A DNA stretch of 64,000 nt from Mucilaginibacter inviolabilis (GTDB lineage Bacteria; Bacteroidota; Bacteroidia; Sphingobacteriales; Sphingobacteriaceae), in the NCBI RefSeq assembly GCF_011089895.1, contig NZ_JAANAT010000004.1, positions 496,001 to 560,000 of the forward strand, written 5' to 3'. The position numbers and the translations under genes are program-made. The notes under the pieces are model-generated. The model was not told where the DNA came from and did no database searches. It saw only the letters and a program-made list of their open reading frames with translations. Positions within the stretch are counted from its first letter, which is position 1, and each line of letters begins with the position of its first letter. This document shows, piece by piece, positions 9,189 through 17,842 of this stretch.

Positions 9189-9279
9189 TGTCATTGCGAG
9201 CGTAGCGTGGCAATCGCGAACTATACCTTGGGGCTCTGTATAGCATGCGATTGCTTCGTCGTTCCTTCTCGCAATGACA
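9189..9279. repeat. Dispersed palindromic element, family A, copy 1
   Basis: Bounded by TGTCATTGCGAG and its exact complement CTCGCAATGACA, with internal sequences CAATCGCGA and GCGATTGCTTCGTCGTTCC. A second copy is at 14026-14107 with the same ends. REP-like, non-coding; both copies are followed by TGGTTTTAT. Confidence 0.75.
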
Positions 9280-9333
9280 TGGTTTTATTGTCATTTATTC
9301 TGCTCGTGGTAATATGCCGGGCTGAGGCATTCG

Positions 9334-10716
9334 CTATTTACTTATCTTCAGATACCGGTAAATCAACAAAAGGATACAAACAATAGCAGCTGCCGAAATA
9401 AGGGAGCTTATGGTGATGGCATGTACTATAGCCCCGGGACCTCCATTGGTCATGGCACCAAATACAGCTACCCCCATAGCACCTGCGGCCTGGCGTGTAG
9501 TGTTTAATACGGCTGATGCGGTACCCGAGCGGGTTTTGGCCACGGTGGATAGGATGCCTGTTGTCATGGCTGGTACAGCAAGCCCCATACCCAGGGGAAT
9601 AATAATAAAGGGAAAAAACAGTTGCCAGTAGGGTGTATGGGCGTGAGCGATGAGCAGCCCCGCATAACCGATAGCTCCAATAGTGAGCCCGGTGATGATG
9701 GGTACGCGCGTACCATATTTAGCCATGAGCCTGGCACTGATGAGGTTAGAGATGATAAATCCGGCAGTAAGCGGCAAAAAGGCCATGCCCGCGGTAAGCG
9801 AAGGATAGCCAAGCACATTTTGCAGGTATAGGCTCAGTACAAAAACGGTTCCGTAATAGGTGGCATTCAATACAATGCCTTGCAGTACCAGCACATTAAA
9901 AACCGGCGACTTAAACAGATCAAGCGGCAGGATCGGGGATTTGGCTTTTTGTTCTATCCGCAGAAAAATGATGAACATGACGGCGCTGAATATCAACGCG
10001 CCGTATATGATGGGATTGTTAAACCCGAGGTGGTGCAGTTCAATAATGGCGGCGATAAGCGCTGTAAGGGCCAGCATCCAGGTAAACTGACCGGGAATAT
10101 CGAAGCCTTTATTGGTGTGTTTTTCACTTTCGGTAAGCTTGATACTGAGCAGGATGCCGATCAGGCAAATAGGGACGTTTACAAAGAATATCATCCGCCA
10201 GTTGCTCACATGCATCAGCAGACCACCCAGGATGGGGCCTGCGGCTATGGATACACCGCCGGCGGCTGTCCACCAGGCTACAGCCTTGCTTCGTTGGGTA
10301 GGTTCATGAGCAAAACTTTGGTTTAAGATAGATAGCGAGCTGGGGATCATGGCTGCCGCCCCAACACCCTGCAACACCCGGAAGGCGATCAAACTAAACG
10401 GGTTCCAAGCAAAGCCACAACCTGCCGAGGCGATGCCAAATACCAGTAAGCCAAACTGAAAAAGTCGTTTTGAGCCCAGCAGGTCGCTCATGCCACCTGC
10501 CGAAAGCATCAGCACCGCAAAGGCGATGGTATAGGCGTCAACAATCCACTGCAGCTCGCTGATATCAGCCTTGAATGAGGCAGATATTTGCGGCAGCGCA
10601 ATGTTCACAATGGATACGTCCAGTTGTGATACCACAAAGGCCAGACTGGTAGTGCCTACTATAAAAATAAAGGGTGATTTTGTTTGGTGTCCTTTGCTTA
10701 TCGCCGTCCCTGTCAT
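9334..10716 (-). CDS. MFS drug exporter, DHA2 (EmrB/QacA-like) family
   Basis: Predicted 14-helix proton-coupled exporter in the inner membrane. The first helix contains SLAFVVSQLDVSIVNIALPQI, the DHA2 signature with the membrane-embedded LDxSIVNIALP motif. GMSDLLGSKRLFQFGL is the MFS loop 2-3 motif, and RVLQGVGAAAMIPSSLSIL the antiporter motif of helix 5. At 460 aa it is near the family norm. It is monocistronic, with a -7 box 26 bases upstream of the ATG. No HlyD-type adaptor or TetR regulator is adjacent, so the substrate is unknown. Confidence 0.9.
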   Translation of the reverse strand: MTGTAISKGHQTKSPFIFIVGTTSLAFVVSQLDVSIVNIALPQISASFKADISELQWIVDAYTIAFAVLMLSAGGMSDLLGSKRLFQFGLLVFGIASAGCGFAWNPFSLIAFRVLQGVGAAAMIPSSLSILNQSFAHEPTQRSKAVAWWTAAGGVSIAAGPILGGLLMHVSNWRMIFFVNVPICLIGILLSIKLTESEKHTNKGFDIPGQFTWMLALTALIAAIIELHHLGFNNPIIYGALIFSAVMFIIFLRIEQKAKSPILPLDLFKSPVFNVLVLQGIVLNATYYGTVFVLSLYLQNVLGYPSLTAGMAFLPLTAGFIISNLISARLMAKYGTRVPIITGLTIGAIGYAGLLIAHAHTPYWQLFFPFIIIPLGMGLAVPAMTTGILSTVAKTRSGTASAVLNTTRQAAGAMGVAVFGAMTNGGPGAIVHAITISSLISAAAIVCILLLIYRYLKISK

Positions 10717-10741
10717 AATCTGCAGATGTTGATTTACAACA

Positions 10742-10749
10742 CAAAGATA
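10742..10749 (-). promoter_or_regulatory. -7 promoter box of the MFS exporter
   Basis: On the minus strand this reads TATCTTTG, an exact TAnnTTTG, 26 bases before the start codon. No clear TTTG is seen at the expected -33 distance. Confidence 0.45.
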
Positions 10750-10863
10750 CCTCCTGCTAAACCATTACAGTTCGGTTTTAAATGAAATGTGATATTCATA
10801 TTGAATATGGATAAATGTTTTAATTGCTTTTTTATCAAACACTTTGTATAGTGTATTTTGTCT

Positions 10864-11040
10864 CCTCAGGGTCTCTCGGAGAGGACCCTGAGGCATCCTG
10901 CAATTCACATCATTTTCTGCTATCCTATTTAATTATTTATATTTAGATGTGTCTGTCAAAATCAATCATTAACTTACGGAAGCTGCTTGGTTTATAACAA
11001 TTTAAGAACCACAGGGTACTCTTCGAGAGACCCTGAGAGG
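10864..11040. repeat. Two related hairpins flanking the promoter region of the amine oxidase gene
   Basis: CCTCAGGGTC (10864-10873) pairs with GACCCTGAGG (10884-10893). About 140 bases on, CAGGGT (11012-11017) pairs with ACCCTG (11030-11035), with CTC/GAG steps inside both. The two copies are similar but not identical. They lie in the 366-base gap before the ATG at 11083; the sequence between them is AT-rich and likely carries the promoter, although no exact TAnnTTTG is present. Confidence 0.5.
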
Positions 11041-11082
11041 ACGGGAATCAGACCAATTCATTTACCTTATAAAAACAATACG

Positions 11083-12576
11083 ATGGCTAACATCAAACGA
11101 AGGGTATTTATCAAAAGCACTTTGCTGGCTGGTGCCGGTACTGTTTTAGGTCGGCAGATCATCAAGGCGGCAGAAGTAAGTGGTACAAGCACCGTAGATA
11201 AGCCCATATCAGCAAGCGGTAAAAAAGTTATTGTAGCAGGTGCGGGAATAACCGGCTTGTGCTGTGCTTACGAACTGATGAAGGCCGGGCACGAAGTAGT
11301 TGTACTGGAAGCCAGCGGCCGTTATGGCGGGCACGTATTTACCGGGCGCGATGGTTTGTCTGATGGTCTTTATGCCGACTATGGGGCCGATCATATCACC
11401 AAGCCGGGCTACGAGCGTTTTTTTGAATATGTGGAGGAGTTTAAACTTAAAGCTATCCCATATCCGCATGCCGAAGGCTCAGAGGCCGCGCCGGATAATC
11501 ATACCCTGAAAATGATAGATGGCAAATTTTATACACCCGAAATGATGAAGGATCCTGCGGTGCTGGCCAAATTCGGGTTTAATGAAAAAGAGATCAAATT
11601 TCTTTCGGAAAATCCGATGTATGCGCTGAGCGATTTCTACCTGAAGCCATATTGGAGCAAGTTTACCGATTCCTACCAGCCCTTTGGTGTGGGTTATGAT
11701 GATTATGACCAGATAGCCATAGCCGAGATCTATAAAAAAGAAGGTGCTTCGACAGGAGCGCTTAAGTTTTTAGGCGGAAGTACTACCAATGCCCTGTACG
11801 CGCTTTGGAGATCGGCTATCATGAAATCCCGCGGAATACCGCCATCAGAAGGAGATACTTATCACCTGAAGGATGGTAATGAGCAATTGCCCATCGCTTT
11901 TGCCAAACGCCTGGGTGCAAGGGTAAAACTCAACCATCCGGTTACGGCTATTAAACATGATGCCGCTGGTGTAACGGTATCATACAAAGCCTATGGTACT
12001 GCTCAAATTTTGGAAATGAAAGCCGATTTCCTGGTGAACTGTATCACGCTGCCGATTTTTAAAAATATCCCGGTTAGCCCGCCGTTGTCGCCGGCTAAGC
12101 AGTATGTGGTTAACCGCATGGGTTATTCTTCACATCCTTTTTATGTGTTTGAGGCCAGTTCCAGGTTCTGGCTCGATGACGGGTTTAAAACCATCAATAT
12201 GGAGTTTGAACACCCGGATATTTCATCGATATGGGAAGAAACCAACGAGGTAGATACCCGGCGGGTGATCCTGAAAGCTTTTGGTCCGGGTGGTATTTCG
12301 CCCGAACGTGTACTGGCTGCTTTTCGCTCTGTCTATCCGGGTAAACATGATACGATAGAGCAGGCCCTGACTTTCGACTGGACAAAGGACCGCTTTGCCC
12401 CGGCTTGCGAAATGCAGCCTTTCCCGATAGGTACCATGCGTAAATTTTGGCCGCAGGTGATGCTGCCTGAGGGGCGTATTTATTTCGCGGGTACTTACGC
12501 CGATAATATGAGCCGGGGGATGGAATCATGTATCCGCTCGGCACAGCGGGTAGCGCAGGAGATTGGCAAGGTGTGA
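11083..12576 (+). CDS. Flavin amine oxidase-like FAD-dependent oxidoreductase with Tat signal
   Basis: I take the ATG at 11083 because it gives MANIKRRVFIKSTLLAGAG, a twin-arginine signal with RRxFIK, and places the mature enzyme in the periplasm; an in-frame upstream start lies inside a repeat hairpin. KKVIVAGAGITGLCCAYEL is the Rossmann FAD site and is followed by VVVLEASGRYGGHVFTGRDG, the GG-doublet of monoamine oxidases. The C-terminus has GRIYFAGTYADNMSRGMESCI, the second FAD contact. About 497 aa. The substrate (amine, amino acid or carotenoid-like) cannot be told. The next gene on this strand is also a Tat-type secreted enzyme, 377 bases away. Confidence 0.85.
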   Translation: MANIKRRVFIKSTLLAGAGTVLGRQIIKAAEVSGTSTVDKPISASGKKVIVAGAGITGLCCAYELMKAGHEVVVLEASGRYGGHVFTGRDGLSDGLYADYGADHITKPGYERFFEYVEEFKLKAIPYPHAEGSEAAPDNHTLKMIDGKFYTPEMMKDPAVLAKFGFNEKEIKFLSENPMYALSDFYLKPYWSKFTDSYQPFGVGYDDYDQIAIAEIYKKEGASTGALKFLGGSTTNALYALWRSAIMKSRGIPPSEGDTYHLKDGNEQLPIAFAKRLGARVKLNHPVTAIKHDAAGVTVSYKAYGTAQILEMKADFLVNCITLPIFKNIPVSPPLSPAKQYVVNRMGYSSHPFYVFEASSRFWLDDGFKTINMEFEHPDISSIWEETNEVDTRRVILKAFGPGGISPERVLAAFRSVYPGKHDTIEQALTFDWTKDRFAPACEMQPFPIGTMRKFWPQVMLPEGRIYFAGTYADNMSRGMESCIRSAQRVAQEIGKV

Positions 12577-12610
12577 TGGAACCTTACTATATATTAGCCA
12601 GGCGTATAGC

Positions 12611-12834
12611 CGACTCACCCGGTCTATGCTTCGCTGGACCGCCCTCTCTCCGGCTTTGCCGCAAAGAGGGTACTTTCTTTTATATTTTTGTCGTCCTGAG
12701 GAACGAAGGATCTATTCTACAATTGAAAAGTTCAATAATAGATGCTTCACTCCGTTCAGCATGACAAATCTTTTTCCCCTCTATGCGCAAAGCGGAGAGA
12801 GGGGTGACGAGCGTAGCGATGTCGGGGTGAGTCG
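12611..12834. repeat. Nested repeat: family D inverted repeat with a family B element in its loop
   Basis: The outer arms, from CGACTCACCC at 12611 and ending GGGGTGAGTCG at 12834, are imperfect complements that include CCCTCTCTCCG and CGGAGAGAGGG. Inside, at 12691-12766, sits a complete family B element (CCTGAGGAACGAAGGATC ... GATGCTTCACTCCGTTCAG) whose second copy is at 57162-57238. One mobile palindrome seems to have landed in another. Small open frames across this region are products of the repeats and not genes; this explains the 377-base gap. Confidence 0.7.
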
Positions 12835-12953
12835 ATACCCTATTTCAATGGAGTTTACAATTTATTAAACATTTCTTATCCTTTTGTGCTGCGCTTTCTT
12901 TAATATCTTAGGCTCCTTAAAACCGGTATTTAAGCAACGGTTTTGCCTGACAT

Positions 12954-13928
12954 ATGAAACGCAGAGAATTTGTAAAAAACGCTACGCTTACTGCTCTTGG
13001 AACATCATTAATTGGTCCTTTAGAGGCTTTTGCTGATGAAAAGATTACGCACCTGGGCAGTGATGATGTATCGCCCAGGGCAGCCCTGGCCGATGAATTT
13101 AAGCTGCACTTTTTGGCAGTTGGCGATTGGGGGCGTAACGGTGAATATGATCAGGCCGAAGTTGCTAAACAAATGGGGCAGTGGGCCACCACGCATCCCA
13201 ATGATTTTGTGATATCGGTAGGGGATAATTTTTATCCTAAAGGCATCATCAGCGAAATGGATCCGCAGATACATTACTCTTTTGAAAATATCTATACCGC
13301 GCATTCTTTACAGTGCGACTGGTACCCGGTTTTAGGCAATCATGATTACCTGACCGATCCCGACGCGCAGATTCGTTACAGCAAGGTAAGCCGCCGGTGG
13401 AACATGCCGGCGCGCTATTATTCTAAAGAAGTTTCGCTGGGTAAAGAAAAGGGCAGTGCTCTGTTGGTGATGATTGATACCGACCCCATGCTGCATGAGC
13501 ATTTGAAAGATTACGTAACCACACAAATGGACTGGCTACGTAAAACCTTGAAAGAAGCATCAGCCGATGTGAAATGGAAAATAGTGATTGGGCATCATCC
13601 GTATTATACGGTTGGTCCGCGTATCGCCAACTTTGATACTTTAACTGTACGAAAAATATTACCGCAGATATTTGAAGAGCACAAGGTTGACGTTTATCTC
13701 TCGGGTCACGACCATTCCCTGCAACACCTGAAACCAGAAGGTTTTACACATCAGTTTATTTCGGGCGCAGGTTCGGAGCTGACTCCGGTAACCGCTGGCA
13801 TCCCGTACAGCAAGTTCCAGGCTTCGGAGCATGGTTTTATGGCTTTTTCGGTAAATGCCAATAAGTTTAATGTAAAAGCCATTAACCAGGTAGGTAAGGT
13901 GATCTACGAAACGGAATTGACGAAGTAG
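12954..13928 (+). CDS. Secreted metallophosphoesterase (acid phosphatase-like) with Tat signal
   Basis: MKRREFVKNATLTALG is a twin-arginine type signal, so export as a folded protein is likely. The calcineurin-like metal motifs appear in order: GDWG (57-60), GDNFY (90-94), GNHDY (128-132), GHHPYYT and GHDHSLQH. The GDNFYPKG and YYTVG context resembles tartrate-resistant purple acid phosphatases. The predicted role is hydrolysis of phosphomonoesters in the periplasm. 324 aa. The start at 12954 follows directly on a repeat-rich gap; no Pho box is recognisable. Confidence 0.88.
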   Translation: MKRREFVKNATLTALGTSLIGPLEAFADEKITHLGSDDVSPRAALADEFKLHFLAVGDWGRNGEYDQAEVAKQMGQWATTHPNDFVISVGDNFYPKGIISEMDPQIHYSFENIYTAHSLQCDWYPVLGNHDYLTDPDAQIRYSKVSRRWNMPARYYSKEVSLGKEKGSALLVMIDTDPMLHEHLKDYVTTQMDWLRKTLKEASADVKWKIVIGHHPYYTVGPRIANFDTLTVRKILPQIFEEHKVDVYLSGHDHSLQHLKPEGFTHQFISGAGSELTPVTAGIPYSKFQASEHGFMAFSVNANKFNVKAINQVGKVIYETELTK

Positions 13929-13931
13929 TTT

Positions 13932-14015
13932 TTAGTCCATGGTCCATAGACGATGGTCCATGGCTTATGGATAGTGGTTCATAGTTCATGGACAATAGTT
14001 CATAAACCATGATCA
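13932..14015. repeat. Intergenic short-word array (GTCCATGG/TTCATGG words)
   Basis: Starting right after the phosphatase stop, imperfect repeats of TAGTCCATGGTCCATAG, GATGGTCCATGG, TAGTTCATGG and TAGTTCAT follow one another for about 80 bases. Many of the words are self-complementary (CCATGG). No coding potential. Confidence 0.6.
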
Positions 14016-14025
14016 AAAACCATCA

Positions 14026-14107
14026 TGTCATTGCGAGGAGGAACGACGAAGCAATCTCGTCGTATGTATAAACGCGAGGAGATTGCTTCACTCCGTTCGC
14101 AATGACA
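14026..14107. repeat. Dispersed palindromic element, family A, copy 2
   Basis: TGTCATTGCGAG at the left end and GCAATGACA at the right end match the copy at 9189-9279. The interior carries GAACGACGAAGCAATCTCGTC and its near-complement GATTGCTTCACTCCGTTC. REP-like, non-coding. Confidence 0.75.
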
Positions 14108-14130
14108 TGGTTTTATATTTTGTCCTTGCT

Positions 14131-14192
14131 CTAAAAGTCTTTGTTTCTTACTCTTTCAGTCCTTGCTCCCAAAATCCTTGCTCCAAAATCCT
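14131..14192. repeat. Intergenic short-word array (CCTTGCTCCAAAATCC words)
   Basis: Variants of TTGCTCCAAAATCCTTGCTCC occur several times. The same words recur at 20565-20628 and 22960-22993. Low-complexity spacer lying downstream of the minus-strand SMR gene. Confidence 0.5.
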
Positions 14193-14195
14193 CCC

Positions 14196-14582
14196 TTAAG
14201 GTACCTGATTAATATGCGATACCGAGAATTTTAGCCCCATGATGCCTATCATGATGAGAGAGATGAAGAAAGCTTCGGTCCAGGTGATGGTTTTGTTGAA
14301 GAAGGCCATTTCGGCGATTTTGATGAATACCAGCGTGGCGGCGGTCCAGATGGCATATGCGGTGGCTGTGGAGAGCTCTTTGATGGCCAGGGAGAAGAAA
14401 TATACGTTACACACTCCAAACAGGATATAGCCCAGCAATGGCGCCAATAAAGGGAAGCTTACATCAACCCGGTAAAAGTTGTGCCAGGTAAGCAGTTTAA
14501 GATCGCTTAATTTAAAGTACTTTACCGAAAATGTCCATGCGGTTTCAAATACTGCTGCTATGATGATGTATATCCAGGCCAA
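14196..14582 (-). CDS. Small multidrug resistance (SMR) superfamily transporter
   Basis: A four-helix inner-membrane protein of 128 aa. Helix 1 has the membrane-buried glutamate of the family (AAVFETAW, Glu13), and helix 3 has LSTATAYAIWTAATLVF, matching the AYAIW motif of EmrE-type pumps. It starts 11 bases after the fatty-acid-hydroxylase-like gene, so the two form an operon. SMR relatives include drug pumps and the ArnE/ArnF lipid-sugar flippases. Because of the glycan cluster just upstream, flipping of a lipid-linked sugar is an alternative to drug export. Confidence 0.82.
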   Translation of the reverse strand: MAWIYIIIAAVFETAWTFSVKYFKLSDLKLLTWHNFYRVDVSFPLLAPLLGYILFGVCNVYFFSLAIKELSTATAYAIWTAATLVFIKIAEMAFFNKTITWTEAFFISLIMIGIMGLKFSVSHINQVP

Positions 14583-14592
14583 TTTTATCGGG

Positions 14593-15564
14593 TTATTGCA
14601 AAATTTCCTCTTGCGGGTGAGTGGTTATGGTTGTATCTATGGTTGCAGATGGGGGTAAAGCATCTGCTTTTGAATAATGTTTTTGCCATGGTGATAACAA
14701 CAAAGATAAAATAGCCGGGCGTAAATTATAGTAACGTTCAAACCATTTATATTTCAGTAGCTTTTTTTCGTCGAAACGTTTCACCGAAAAGGCGTGCTGC
14801 ATAAAATAATCTCTGGGGTATTCGTAACCCAGTCCCCAGTTTTCGCGTTCATTGCCAGGCGGATGTCCCGGATCGTAAGCGCTGCCAAACAGGTGATCCC
14901 ATATCGAAAATTTGGTAGCAAAATTGGCATGGAAAACTTCGATGTAGTTGGCATGGTGCCACAAATGCAGCTCGGGTGTGTTGAGGATGTATTTGAGCTT
15001 GCCCAGTTTTACGTTCACATTGGCGTGTATAAACATGCCAAACATGGCATCCAATAGGGCCTTGATGGGTATTACAGCCGGATCAGCACCTAATAAAATA
15101 ATGGGTGCAAACTCAATGGTTTGGTTAATGATAATTTCGATGATATGCGAGCGCGAGCCGGATAAAAAGTCGACCTCTTTGCCTGAGTGGTGTGCCTCAT
15201 GGGTACGCCAAAGAAACTTGCTGCGATGCTGTAAGCGATGAAACAGATAGATATACAAGTCGTGCGTCACCAGGAAAAACAATACCTGCACAGCGATTGG
15301 CCAATGGGCTACAAACTGAAAGGACGACCAATCCAAATGGTGCTGAATAGGGGCGATGATATAATCAAATATCAGGATCTTTAAAAAATAGCTTTGAATG
15401 AGCGTATACCATACCAAATCGATCCAGAAACCTTCTCTGAAAAATTTTAGCCCTTTACGGTATGGCGATACCCGTTCCCAGGTAATAATGAATATTACCC
15501 ACAAAACCAGTATCGTAGTGGTAATGGTAAGTAGTTTTTCCTGTGGCATTTTCTTTATTATCAA
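14593..15564 (-). CDS. Sterol desaturase/fatty acid hydroxylase superfamily membrane protein
   Basis: Integral di-iron enzyme. The histidine boxes are present: HDLYIYLFHRLQH, THEAHH and, later, HLWHH with VFHANF, interspersed with four or so hydrophobic stretches in the first 200 residues. Members hydroxylate or desaturate fatty acyl chains, sterols or alkylglycerols. 323 aa. The start at 15564 gives MIIKKMPQEKLL; a second Met six codons in is also possible. It is followed by the SMR gene at 11 bases, and separated from the upstream sugar cluster by a 110-base perfect-repeat region that may end the upstream transcript. Confidence 0.82.
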   Translation of the reverse strand: MIIKKMPQEKLLTITTTILVLWVIFIITWERVSPYRKGLKFFREGFWIDLVWYTLIQSYFLKILIFDYIIAPIQHHLDWSSFQFVAHWPIAVQVLFFLVTHDLYIYLFHRLQHRSKFLWRTHEAHHSGKEVDFLSGSRSHIIEIIINQTIEFAPIILLGADPAVIPIKALLDAMFGMFIHANVNVKLGKLKYILNTPELHLWHHANYIEVFHANFATKFSIWDHLFGSAYDPGHPPGNERENWGLGYEYPRDYFMQHAFSVKRFDEKKLLKYKWFERYYNLRPAILSLLLSPWQKHYSKADALPPSATIDTTITTHPQEEILQ

Positions 15565-15574
15565 GTAGTTAAGC

Positions 15575-15669
15575 TAGTATCAAGTAGCTAGTATCAAGTA
15601 TCAAGATTTTTTAAATTATGCATATAAGAAAATGAGGTCTTGATACTTGATACTAGCTACTTGATACTA
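15575..15669. repeat. Perfect 32-bp inverted repeat made of repeated words
   Basis: 15575-15606 is the exact reverse complement of 15638-15669, with a 31-base AT-rich loop. Each arm contains the word TAGTATCAAGTA twice plus a partial third. It fills the space between the SDR stop and the hydroxylase-like start, so the transcript would form a very long hairpin. It may stop or modulate transcription from the sugar cluster. Confidence 0.75.
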
Positions 15670-15674
15670 AAAAG

Positions 15675-16478
15675 CTATATCGCTGTCCATCCGCCGTCAA
15701 CTACGAGGTTGGCGCCGGTCATGTAGGCGGAGGCATCGCTGGCTAAAAATATCAGCGCGCCCTGGTAATCGTTAGACTTTGCCATACGGCCCAGTAATGT
15801 TTTGGCCGAATAGTTCTGTACAAAAAAATCGTTCTGGTTATTCTCTACACCACCCGGCGACAGGGTATTTACCCGTACCCCTTTATTACCCCAATAGGCA
15901 GCCAGAAAACGGGTGAAGTTGATGACCGCACCTTTGGTTACCGGGTAAGCTGCCGATTTATAAAAATCCTGTTCGCCCTGTGGGTTTTTGTATATGGATT
16001 GGTCGGGACCTACCATACCATAGGTAGATGCCACATTGATGATACTGCCCGAACCCTGATCGGCCATCACGGTACCAAACACCTGTGAGCACAAGAATAC
16101 GCCGGTCACATTTACATTCAGCGATTGCTGAAATGCCGCGAGCGGATAGTTTTCAAATGCCGAAAGCTCTTTGGCCATAGCCGGGTTTTCGAACATATCA
16201 TTAATGGCAGCGTTATTCACCAGTATATCTATACTGCCGTAGCGGGTTAGTATCTGTTCGCGGGCAATTTCCAGCGAATGTTTGCTGGTTACGTCAATCT
16301 TTAAACCGCCGTGCTGTGCGCCAAGCTTTGCGGCAAAGGCTTCCACCTTTTTTTCGTCCATATCGGCAGCCACCACATTAGCACCGGCCAAAGCCAGCGC
16401 TTCGCAATGCTTTTGCCCGATAAGGCCTAGTGCCCCGGTCACGATAGCCGTTTTTCCCTGTAATGAAAATAGTTCCAT
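15675..16478 (-). CDS. SDR-family oxidoreductase of the glycan cluster
   Basis: Classical short-chain dehydrogenase, 267 aa, with cofactor site [11 protein letters not shown] (15-25), the VNNAA structural motif near 87-91, a catalytic Ser in NVASTYG and YPVTK as the Tyr-x-x-x-Lys pair, and the C-terminal [13 protein letters not shown]. Last gene of a tight minus-strand operon: the aminotransferase start-to-stop gap is 6 bases. A role in oxidising or reducing a sugar carbonyl before or after transamination is inferred from the neighbours. It resembles the SDRs found in surface-glycan loci rather than FabG. Confidence 0.85.
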   Translation of the reverse strand: MELFSLQGKTAIVTGALGLIGQKHCEALALAGANVVAADMDEKKVEAFAAKLGAQHGGLKIDVTSKHSLEIAREQILTRYGSIDILVNNAAINDMFENPAMAKELSAFENYPLAAFQQSLNVNVTGVFLCSQVFGTVMADQGSGSIINVASTYGMVGPDQSIYKNPQGEQDFYKSAAYPVTKGAVINFTRFLAAYWGNKGVRVNTLSPGGVENNQNDFFVQNYSAKTLLGRMAKSNDYQGALIFLASDASAYMTGANLVVDGGWTAI

Positions 16479-16484
16479 ATATTT

Positions 16485-17828
16485 TTATAACGCGGCGGTT
16501 TTTGGCTTGATGTTATAGTTGTTCACTTTGCGGAAAACAGCCTCCAGTACTTCGCCTTTTAGATAGCTTTTCACATCGCCGCTTAAAATGGCTTCTTTTA
16601 CCAGTTGTAATACGTCGCGGTAGGCTAAAAGCGTATAATCAATATCTTCAGAATTATGGCTGAAACACATATTGTGGAAACCGGCCCAAAGGATACCGCG
16701 TTTAATCATTTCCTGCTGCATCAGGGTTTTTAGTTCCAGTGCATTGCCTGCTTCGGGTGTAAAAGTTACCATACTGCGGCAGTTATAACCTATGCAGCGG
16801 GTATATTTATCCATACCTAATGATATGGCTATCTCGTTATAACCGTCTTTTAGCAAGGCGCCATGCTGATCAAGGTATTGTGGTACTTTTTTATCGCGCA
16901 GCTCATTGATGGTAGCTATACAGGCTGCTAATGATAAAGCTTCACCGCCAAAGGTGGTATAGCTAAATACTTCGGAATTGAAGAGTTCCATCACATCTGC
17001 ACGGCCGGTAAGCAAGGCTATAGGCATACCATTAGCGCAAGCTTTGGAGAATACTGCCAAATCGGCCTTTACGTTAAAATATTCTTGCGCACCGCCCAGG
17101 GCAATACGGAAGCCGGTCCACATTTCATCAAAAATGAGCAGGGTACCATTTTCGCGGCATACTTCGGCCAGTTCCTGTAAAAAGCCTGGTTTGGGGGCTT
17201 CGAAAATAAAAGGCTCCAATATCAGGGCAGCAACGCTTTCGTCTAAGGCTGCTTTTATCGATTCGATGTCGTTGTATTCAAAAGTGTAGGTAAGATCCTG
17301 TATGGCGCCGGGAATACCTGCATTGCGGCTGGTGATACCGATGTACCAATCGTGCCAGCCGTGGTATCCGCAGCAAAATACTTTATCGCGGCCGGTGAAT
17401 GCACGGGCAACACGTATAGCGGCCGAACAAACATCGGCGCCTGTTTTTGAGATTTTAACCGCCTCGGCATTCGGGATCACCTGTTGTACCAGTTCAGAAA
17501 GCTCCACTTCCAGCGGGTGCATCAGCGAAAAGGTGATACCATCATTCAGTTGTTCGCGGATAGCATCATCAACAACCGGGTAAGCGTAACCTAAAGAGAT
17601 AGGGCCAATAGCCGAATTATAGTCGATATATTCATTGCCGTCCGCATCCCAAACGTGTGATCCTTTACCTTTTACCAGGTATTTGGGTGCTACGCCTTTG
17701 CTAAACTGCCCCGGACCTTTAGCCAGGGTTTGGGTTACAGGTTTTTGAACTTTTAACGCGCGGTTGTATATTTTGTCCGACTCAGTGATGTCGGGATAGT
17801 TATTGTTTAACTGTATTTTATTAGCCAT
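16485..17828 (-). CDS. Class III PLP aminotransferase, glutamate-1-semialdehyde aminomutase-like
   Basis: Fold-type I PLP enzyme of 447 aa. Visible are KISKTGADVCSAAIRVARAFTGR and YHGWHDWYIG (PLP-phosphate and ring stacking region), LIFDEMWTGFR with the Asp that contacts the pyridine nitrogen, and VFSKACANGMPIALLTGR with the presumed Schiff-base lysine. It resembles HemL but lacks its usual context; enzymes of this type in polysaccharide loci aminate a sugar aldehyde or ketone. It lies 14 bases after the transketolase C-subunit and 6 bases before the SDR, clearly one operon. True HemL function is unlikely given these partners. Confidence 0.85.
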   Translation of the reverse strand: MANKIQLNNNYPDITESDKIYNRALKVQKPVTQTLAKGPGQFSKGVAPKYLVKGKGSHVWDADGNEYIDYNSAIGPISLGYAYPVVDDAIREQLNDGITFSLMHPLEVELSELVQQVIPNAEAVKISKTGADVCSAAIRVARAFTGRDKVFCCGYHGWHDWYIGITSRNAGIPGAIQDLTYTFEYNDIESIKAALDESVAALILEPFIFEAPKPGFLQELAEVCRENGTLLIFDEMWTGFRIALGGAQEYFNVKADLAVFSKACANGMPIALLTGRADVMELFNSEVFSYTTFGGEALSLAACIATINELRDKKVPQYLDQHGALLKDGYNEIAISLGMDKYTRCIGYNCRSMVTFTPEAGNALELKTLMQQEMIKRGILWAGFHNMCFSHNSEDIDYTLLAYRDVLQLVKEAILSGDVKSYLKGEVLEAVFRKVNNYNIKPKTAAL

Positions 17829-17842
17829 GGTTAATTCTTTTT

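Noticed and set aside
9880-10326. 148-codon plus-strand frame inside the MFS exporter
   Set aside because: The minus strand carries a complete DHA2 transporter; the plus-strand frame is low in typical protein features.
12528-12868. Two overlapping small open frames after the amine oxidase gene
   Set aside because: They run through the nested repeat at 12611-12834 and owe their openness to it.
16485-17828. Assignment as true HemL (heme synthesis)
   Set aside because: The gene is embedded between transketolase and SDR genes in a sugar-type operon, with no other tetrapyrrole genes nearby.
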